Of a stretch of 64,000 nt of DNA, positions 57,061 through 64,000 are shown in pieces. Position 1 is the first letter of the stretch. Every line of letters begins with the position of its first letter. The notes beneath the pieces were generated by a model that did not search any database, was not told the origin of the DNA, and saw nothing but the letters and a program-made list of their open reading frames with translations. The position numbers and the translations under genes were made by a program. Source of the DNA: Collybia mongolica (taxonomy: Eukaryota > Basidiomycota > Agaricomycetes > Agaricales > Clitocybaceae); assembly GCA_013420905.1 (NCBI GenBank), contig JAAXNY010000007.1, forward strand, positions 124,001 to 188,000, given 5' to 3'.

Positions 57061-58103
57061 AGTGCTCCCCCGGCCCCCCCATACATTGTTTGCACGATCC
57101 CACATTGAGATCATTCCTCAGTACAAAAACTTTCGCTCTGCCCGCAGGCGAGGCGTGAAAGAACGTCAGATGATGCCGGCCCTCAGGATTATCCCCCCGA
57201 AGGGCATGTATAGCAACCATTCACCCCTTCCTCGCCATGTATCACCATTCCCTAGTGTGCAGACGGGCCAACGATTTCTTCGAGAATCGGATTTTGAGAA
57301 ATCGGCATTGGCGAGGCCACAGTTGAGTTAGTAGGTTGTGGTGGTTGGAAATGCTCTGATGACCCGTGGTCTTGCGGTTCGTGTCTTTCCTGGGAAGAGC
57401 CTAAGTAGGCCTTGTGTCATCAACGACCAATGTCATGCGACGTTTAGTGCTGTAGGCTTGTGCGGGGAATCAACTGGAGAAGCTGGGAAAGCCCCACTTC
57501 GCCAGTTCAGCGTACGGACGGCCTAAAGGCCTCAAACTCTAGTATTTACCTTGTATTCGCTGTCGTCCACATTCCGAGATTGCCTACACATGGCGATCGA
57601 AATCTGCGGCGTCCGCTGAACTCAAATTCCCTTACCGTGTGGAGTCCGAGCGCACAGCACGCGCCTAGCCTACCTTCTTGGAATGTTAATAAATATACGG
57701 TACTAATCCTGTAAATAACCGGTCATAACGGAGAGGCCACGTTCGCGACGTTCCAATTTATACATTTCCTTTTAGGTCAGTCCCATATTATTCGGCTTGT
57801 CGAGAATATATACATGGTGGCACGAATGAGCCTCATCCCGGTCTGACAAAGATAAGAGAAGCAAAGAGCAAATAAAGACGTAGCTGGACGCGCGGTGATG
57901 TCACAGTATATCCAACCTACTACGGGTGAAAGCATACAGTAATCCACTTCACCTGGTGGTTATGGATCAGTCGTTCATGAAAGAGATTACAGAATAGTCC
58001 ATTCTTCACGTTTCCCCAGAATTTTTGGTCAGGTCAAGTCTCCTTCTCTCCTGAACGGATCTATTAGTCTCCAACGTGACACGAAATATGCAGTATAATA
58101 AAA
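57061..58103. other. Intergenic between convergent F-box genes
   Basis: This is the 3' flank of two convergent genes (plus at 57060, minus at 58104). Short frames only, no motif. Confidence 0.45.
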
Positions 58104-59319
58104 TCACACCTCGCGACCACAGACGTACCAGCGAGAATCTATACATAGATGAACTGCCGGAGTACCCGCTTCATGGAGTTTGAGTAGTCCATCTTCCAAG
58201 ACAGAACGTGTGATGTCCTGAGCGATGTCCGCATTATATGTCAGGTGTTCGACAATGAACTCAACTCTGGCGAGCTTAGGAAAACGAGCTTTGTCTGCGA
58301 GAACATCGAGTTCCCGTAACCAGCTGGGGCGGAATGAAAAACCGGTAGTGGGCGCAACAATAGGACCCTGTCTAATCAGAATCGTTAAGGTCTTCACACT
58401 CTGTGCGGCCGGGGAGTTGTCGAGCACATTGATGATCGATGACCAGGTGACGGCCATCATGGCTCTAAATTTAGATATCTCGAAGGATAAGCGCCGTAGG
58501 CCCGAGAGAAATCTGAACACAGAATTGTTCAATGCTACATCAAGCATGAAAAGTTAGTACCGAGACTACACCATGAAGAGATGACACACGGATGCTTTCA
58601 AAGTAAAAGTCGCTCCAGGAAAAATCCTCGATTACACTCGATGTGGAGTTGATAAATTGGATTGCGCTTTCAAGCGAGGACGGGTGCGGCCCATGGACCG
58701 ATACCCGACGAAGCTTGGGCACAATTATGGAGGCAGCCTTTTCGAATAGTACAGACGAGCCTAAGGAGAGCGCCTCCAGTTTCGCGAAGTGTACGGAATC
58801 CTTTGCGGATTTGTCGTTTTCGATGTAAACAAGCTCCATCGTCAACTTCCTGATGCCTCTTGCGGTGCGGAAAAATAGCAAAGGGATTGCATACACGTGT
58901 GAGATCTTGAGACTTTGGAGATTTTCTGAGCCGACTAAAGTTTCAAGAGCCGTAATATTACTTTTCGAAAATCTGCTCCACGAGAGCCCTTTGTTGCAAC
59001 CTAGCGTAAGGTGTTGAAGATGCTGCAAACGGCGCGAGACAGAAAGGAGGATTGCGCCCATGTCGTCAGTCGGGAAGAAGGTGCGCAAATGAAGAATGTG
59101 GATTAAAGTCGCAATGTCTGGTGAGTCATCGAGGAGAGCATGAAGGTTGGTGAGGGAGCGTGGTGTGTCCAGAACGACACAAGAAAATAGGAGCTTGCGG
59201 CTTGGAAGGTGAAATCGGACTGCAACGGTGGAGCAACTCTTAAGCGTAGTGATATCGCCATGGAGATGATCGAGTATCTCTTCAACGACGTCCTGTGGAA
59301 TCGAAGCGAGGAGAACCAT
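58104..59319 (-). CDS. F-box protein, paralog family 1, two exons
   Basis: Exons 59319-58590 and 58534-58104 (730 + 431 nt, 386 residues) have a GTGTGT donor and GATGTAG acceptor. I chose the Met before VLLASIPQDVVEEILDHLHGD because this aligns with the paralogs' starts; an upstream Met at 59421 would add 34 residues without similarity. The F-box is at about residues 5-48. LRR-like segments include LEALSLGSSVLF and LRRVSVHG. The intron again lies after a W-rich motif (DFSWSDFYFES). The C-terminal region has RFPKLARVEFIVEHL. Its start is 360 bp from that of the divergent paralog at 59680. Confidence 0.86.
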
Positions 59320-59679
59320 GTCCTGAATCAGCCCAACAAAATATGGGTTGTTGAAATATTTGCGTGTGGGTTCCGTTTCGTCACTTTGGTGGCGTAAATT
59401 AGACCTTTCGGATACACACACTTATCAACTAGATGGCCAACGTCCGTGTGAAGAAGAGAAAAACGTTAGCAGAAATCTTGAGAAAAAAATCAGAGATGGT
59501 CCGTGCGCTGAATATGTGAACCTTAATCAACTCGGCCCGGAACATCCCGGTCGGATTGATAATGCTGATTAAACGCCGACACGAGTTCGACCGAGCCCCA
59601 TCTCAACGAACACAAAAACACAGGTCATCGAAGTGCTGTTCTACATTCATAGCGCACTAATTCATTTCTTGATTCCTCA
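59320..59679. promoter_or_regulatory. Divergent promoter region between two F-box paralogs
   Basis: A 360-bp head-to-head interval drives 59319 leftward and 59680 rightward. I see no clear TATA box. Short frames across it are chance. Confidence 0.5.
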
Positions 59680-60869
59680 ATGCTGATTCCCCAAGAGATA
59701 CTCGAAGAAATCATCGGCCACCTACATACTGATATCGAAACGTTGAAATGCTGCGCGATGGCCGCCCGCCCATTATACCCCGCCAGTCGTCAGCACATGT
59801 TTTCTACCATACGCCTTCTCAACCTGTCCGACATAAGTAAACTACATCGACTTCTAGAATCCAGCCCGGATATGTCTTCTCTGGTCCGTACTCTGCAAGT
59901 TCACCCCCGTCATAACGAAACCCTTCTTCCCACTCTCCTCCCAAGATTATCCCACTTACAACATCTTTCCATCGGGAGCAAACGGTTCAGGACGAATTGG
60001 AAATCAATTCCGGTATCAACCAAAAATGCTCTAAAAGAATTGATGATGTCGCCGACTCTTCGTACTCTTAAATTATCAGTCATATTCTACCTCCCGATTT
60101 CCGTATTTTCACTCGCAGCACGTGTCAAAGTGCTGAACGTCTATCTAGTGGCACTTGACGGATCAGATACGGGACACCAAGCTGACCCCTTGGATAGTAT
60201 GGACATGGACTCTATTGAATTGATAAATTTCAACCCGGGGATAAATTGGGTCTGCCCAGCCATGCCACACCTTCGCCGCTGCGTATTCGGATTTCGATTA
60301 ACGAAGCCTTTGGGCACCATGCAGAAGGTCATTACTTCAGGGGCAGGTTCTATTGAAGACGTTACCTGGTTGGAGTTTGAAGGCGAACGTACGCTTCTTC
60401 GATTGCCCTTGCATGTTGAGTTTAACTTTGCGGATGTGAAGTTCTAGATACTGACCTTGGGGTCATCTCGCACCTGCAGCGCTTAAATATTGTTACCCGT
60501 CTCATTGAGCACAGTCGGCTCACAAGTGTTCCCTTCATGTGGACCTCGATGTCCGTGTTGTTAGCGAGCGCATCATTGGGGGATTTACAGGAATTCAATA
60601 TTACAGTGGAAATCCTCCCAAGTGTACCTTTATTGTTGGGCATTAATAATGACGCATATCTAGGAGCGGCTGACGCGTGGTGGAATAATTTAGACGCACT
60701 TCTGGGGGATCCTTTGCGCGCACCCAAGCTCCGTGTCGTCAACTTCATGCTTCACATGACAGGCCTTAGCTCTCCCCATGTCAGCAACACCACTTTTTCA
60801 TCACTGGTCAGAGAAAGGTTGCCACTACTTCGAGATGCGGGGAAATTATCCACTAGCCTCCTTCAATAG
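59680..60869 (+). CDS. F-box protein, paralog family 1, two exons
   Basis: Exons 59680-60388 and 60448-60869 (709 + 422 nt, 376 residues) have a GTACGC donor and GTTCTAG acceptor. The F-box is at residues 3-45: IPQEILEEIIGHLHTDIETL then SRQHMFSTIRLLN. LRR-like segments follow: LQHLSIGSKRF, LRTLKLSVIFYLPISV and LRRCVFGFRL. The intron follows TWLEFEGE. Exon 2 encodes LQRLNIVTRL and ADAWWNNLDALLGDPLRAPKLR, very close to the AWWAHLDARLGDPERVPNLR part of the 50846 gene. This links the cluster to one ancestor. Confidence 0.87.
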
Positions 60870-61074
60870 TCGCTGTTTATAACCCATTCGAGGTATACAT
60901 AGGCTATCGTACGATATACACAAGGAGTGGGTAGAAAGAATTAGATGGGATAGCAGTGAATAATTTGGTACAGGGATAAGTCTTGGGGATCCCAGAACGA
61001 GTAGCTTTTCATCTCACATTGATATTCAAGAATTTCGAGCGAGGTCAACAAAATCGTCGGGAAATCCCAAAAAG

Positions 61075-61156
61075 TGCCACGTACCCGGGTTGAACGAGTG
61101 ACCTTCTCATGTCCAAGAGGTACAAGTGAGACGCGCTACCACTACGCCAACGCGGC
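61075..61156 (-). tRNA. tRNA-Thr (anticodon UGU) with a 10-nt intron
   Basis: A full cloverleaf folds on the minus strand: acceptor GCCGCGT/ACGTGGC with discriminator A, D stem GCGT/GCGC, anticodon stem TCTCA/TGAGA, a 5-nt variable loop, and T stem ACTCG/CGGGT with loop TTCAACC. The anticodon loop region is 17 nt instead of 7. Placing the intron at the canonical position after base 37 gives CTTGTA, anticodon TGT. A box (TGGCGTAGTGG) and B box (GTTCAACCC) are present, and TTTTT follows at once as pol III terminator. Confidence 0.9.
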
Positions 61157-61403
61157 TTACAAATGGCACAACCTCCCATCGTCTCAGGGATTTACACACT
61201 ATTACCTATTTTCTCAGCTTTCATCAAGTATTCGCCCTTCAAAATGAATCTGGGTAATTTTGGAGGAAAAAGTAGGCTCTTCATGACGGCGTACTCTGTC
61301 CCGATTCCGATGGAAGCAATTTTCTCCGCATGTCTGACAAATATCTGAAGTTCGAGTTGGGTTCGAGCTGTTGGTCTGAGAATAGCACTGGAGACGGAAA
61401 AAA

Positions 61404-62932
61404 TTATCTACAATCCGGTAAGTAAGTATAAGAAGTAGGAAATTCTAATTTTTGATAATCATCCACTAGTTCCGATTTATCAAACCCGTCGTCATGGAAC
61501 TTGGCATTGAAAGAGAGATCAAATCCAACCTCTTGAAGCCCCCTTATACGTGCGTAAATTTCGTCACTGAATGACGCCTGGCCCTTATGGAGATTTCTCC
61601 ATGCCACTCTAACGGCTTCTAAGCGATGCCTCCTCGCCTCATGTGTGCCATTTTCCAGAACACGAGACTCTATCATGTCAAGTAACTCATCTTGGCTGAG
61701 CAACGGGGCGCGACCCGTTTTCCTCGTATTGCGCCAGTAGTACGTGGACAGGTGATAATTCACAGATAGATATTCCAATTGCGGGAGGGTGTCGCAGTGG
61801 GGTGGCGTTGACTCTTCATAGTTAAGAGCTGAAAAAGTTCATGGAATGGACAACCTTGGTATAAGTCATCCCGGAGGATCATGGTTTCCAACCGGAGAGT
61901 TGTTATCGTTGTTACAGCTTGAAGGAAAGCCATCAGGGTGTCCGTGTCAAAGTGAAAGTCGGAAAGACTGAGGGTCTTCAGGTTGAGCGACGAACGGATT
62001 TGTAGATGGACCAGGGACATGGCGGACATATACCTAATCATCCCACCATGTGCGGATTCGATCCCTAGGAATTTGAGGCTGGGAAGGATGAAAGGCTTCA
62101 GAAACTCCTCGAGCCTGTCGCTCTGATCTGAAGGCAAGTAGGAATCGTTGTAGGCGATCCGTAATTCTTCGAGGTGTTTGAGAGTAGTAGGCCGACTAAC
62201 GTGGCCGGTCGTAGGTTTCGTGAGCATGATCACACACGAAATGACATTGCTGCAGTGCAGCATGATTCCCTGCAGCTCCGTTTCATGCAACTCGGGTTCC
62301 CTTATATCGACTGTTGTCAGAGTAGACCATGGAATATTAAACGCCGCGCATCGTTTCATCATCCCCGCGAACTTGAGCCCAGTATGCAGCGTAACGCTCC
62401 TGAGAGCAGGGAGCATCCCGAGGTCCACGTACGGCGCCTTGGAAAAATTGCGCGGATTGAACGTAGTCGTGGTGAACCGGACCTCCTCCAAGACTGGTGC
62501 TGGGTTCGGAGGCAGTTGGACGAACACGGAATAAAACTCAAGTGGCATGGATATGGACAGTGTCCGAACCCGTGAAAGAGTGGGCAGAAGGAATTGTCGG
62601 AGGAGGTCGTTCTTTGGACCATTGATAGTGAGTGAGATCGAGAGGGGAAGACCTTTGGCGCGCGCGACCCAGTCGTTTGGACCACGACATACCTTCTTGC
62701 CGACTTCTTGAGAGTTATATGTAGTGAGTTTATCCCATAACATTGGTAAGCCCGTTGCAATCTCGCGCCAACGTTTGGAGATGACCATGAGTAGGAGCGG
62801 CGCAGAGTGGGAAGATGCGTGACGTGTTACCCCACGCGACTTCGCAGGCTCCATACACATTAGGAATATTTCCTCCATGAGCTCAGTGGGAATATCGTCG
62901 ATGGTGGTAGCCATTTCAGGAGAAGGTAGCAT
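61404..62932 (-). CDS. F-box-like protein, second subfamily, two exons or frameshift
   Basis: The first frame (62932 to about 61855) starts MLPSPEMATTIDDIPTELMEEIFLMCM, an F-box-like motif, followed by SKRWREIATGLPMLWDKL, typical of Agaricomycete F-box proteins, and LRR-like segments (LKHLEELRIAY, LKTLSLSDFHF). The text continues in another frame to 61404 (LPQLEYLSVNYHLSTYYW, RAPLLSQDELLDMIESR). A GT-AG interval of only 26 nt (61854-61829) would join them in frame; the alternative is a 1-nt indel. The Met at 62914 is another possible start. Presumed SCF adaptor. Architecture is closer to the gene at 3048 than to the two-exon cluster. Confidence 0.78.
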
Positions 62933-64000
62933 CTTAGTTAAAATTAGATATCAAGAAACTAAACGGTCAAATAATAGAACTCACTTATGGGCGATACTGA
63001 GTAGTAAGGGATTTATCAGTTATGTCAGTGTAGTAAGCATTCGCGTACTTTTATAATCTCGGGTTCGAGTGTCTATCAAGACTAAGGACAATGGTATATG
63101 TGGAAGAGCGTCGATCATTCCGGGGCCATAAACCTAAATGGCCCAAATCAAAGTCACATTGTCTTCCGGACATAGACATGAACCTTGGGGCCAGAAATAG
63201 CAAATAAATCGTTTGGACCTTTGTCTATACAGAAAACCTATCCCTTTTGATAAGTAACCGTGATAGCTCGTGGAGTACGATATACAAAGGGAACCGTACA
63301 ATTGAGTTCAAGGGCCAAAGGAAAGTGTGACGTAAATTGTCCTTTAAACCACTTATCATAGAACCAAGTTAAAACGTCATCCTGCCCATTTTCTTGAGAA
63401 ATTAACCGTCTGAGATCGTTAGGTAACTGGAATAAGTTCCAAATCGTTCTTGCAACTATGAAATGCAATCCACCAATGTCAGGTGCCCTGCTTAGCAGAC
63501 CCGAGCAAGAGTTGAGAAAAGAACAAATGGGAGAATATTACAACTTCATGCCAAATACGCCAATTCAAAGCTTCTCAAAAGCTTACTTTCAATGTGCCTG
63601 CTTCATAGAGTCTGGGAAGCCTGCCCCATACACATACCAGATACTATAGCGCCATGGAAGGCGGCCCCATCGTGTGCTACAGCGTCAACGACGAACTCGA
63701 CTTTCGTCAGTCATGAGAAGCGAGATGGGACTGCAAGTGAGTAGTCTAGTTGGTTCAATGAAAACGCATTGGGAAGGTACCATGACTCAACACTTTCTTT
63801 AGGAACGATTACCGTGAATGCGAAGGCCTATGTCTCCAATCTTTGAGTTAGAGGCATCATCAAATTTTCCAAGAATGAAAGGCCACGCATCAGTTTTCGA
63901 CACTTTACGTTCAGATGATTCGAAGGATATACGCTGCACGCCGAAAGAATAAACGTTATGTGACATTGGGTCCTGTGACCTCGGTGTTAGATAAAGACGA
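62933..64000. other. Right end of window, possible F-box-like remnant
   Basis: Short frames only. On the minus strand near 63710-63655 a stretch reads KVEFVVDAVAHDGAAF, reminiscent of LARVEFIVEHLTYNADI in the F-box gene at 58104. It may be the tail of a further decayed paralog or of a gene continuing beyond 64000. A 76-codon minus frame at 63468-63238 has no motif I recognise. Confidence 0.35.

Overview
The window looks like a chromosome segment of a mushroom-forming basidiomycete (Agaricomycetes). Genes carry many short (about 45-85 nt) GT-AG introns. Several F-box/leucine-rich-type proteins of the kind that is expanded in Agaricomycetes are present, along with a KDZ (Kyakuja-Dileera-Zisupton) transposase relic with its usual neighbour genes, a Ty3/gypsy element, Tc1/mariner and hAT elements, and a nuclear tRNA-Thr gene with an intron. 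All family assignments are from reading the sequence; no search was run.

Layout. 1-2.6 kb: Tc1/mariner copy 1 (cut by the window edge) inserted in a decayed non-LTR retrotransposon 3' end with an RNase H domain. 3.0-7.2 kb: two host genes, an F-box-like protein and a five-exon secreted protein. 7.2-11.7 kb: no recognisable genes, apart from an inverted repeat and an A-tailed repeat end. 11.7-13.3 kb: Tc1/mariner copy 2. 13.9-15.0 kb: an F-box pseudogene. 17.2-18.1 kb: a segment of a dispersed repeat (called R here). 18.5-27.4 kb: a broken KDZ transposase and four genes or relics that I associate with such loci.

29.3-45.1 kb: a Ty3/gypsy LTR retrotransposon transcribed on the minus strand (5' LTR on the right). 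gag, pro and pol lie in successive -1 frames. Between pol and the 3' LTR are two intron-rich genes on the opposite strand; their exon models join in frame to 517 and 360 codons, and the first has a Zn2Cys6-like cysteine cluster. The 3' LTR is split by Tc1/mariner copy 3. Both LTRs hold an array of six small hairpins with different stems but a nearly constant CAAGT/CAAGC loop. This element is the most unusual system in the window.

45.1-50.4 kb: more decayed repeats, including a second RNase H relic, a membrane-protein pseudogene and a composite R segment split by a 646-bp hAT element with a perfect 8-bp target duplication. 50.8-64 kb: a host region with four paralogous two-exon F-box genes sharing an intron position, a small secreted cysteine-knot-like protein, a 611-bp TA-flanked MITE, the tRNA-Thr(UGU) gene and another F-box-like gene.

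Differences between repeat copies are often transitions at CpG, which suggests cytosine methylation of transposons in this genome. Several insertions can be dated relative to one another because empty-site paralogs are present in the same window.
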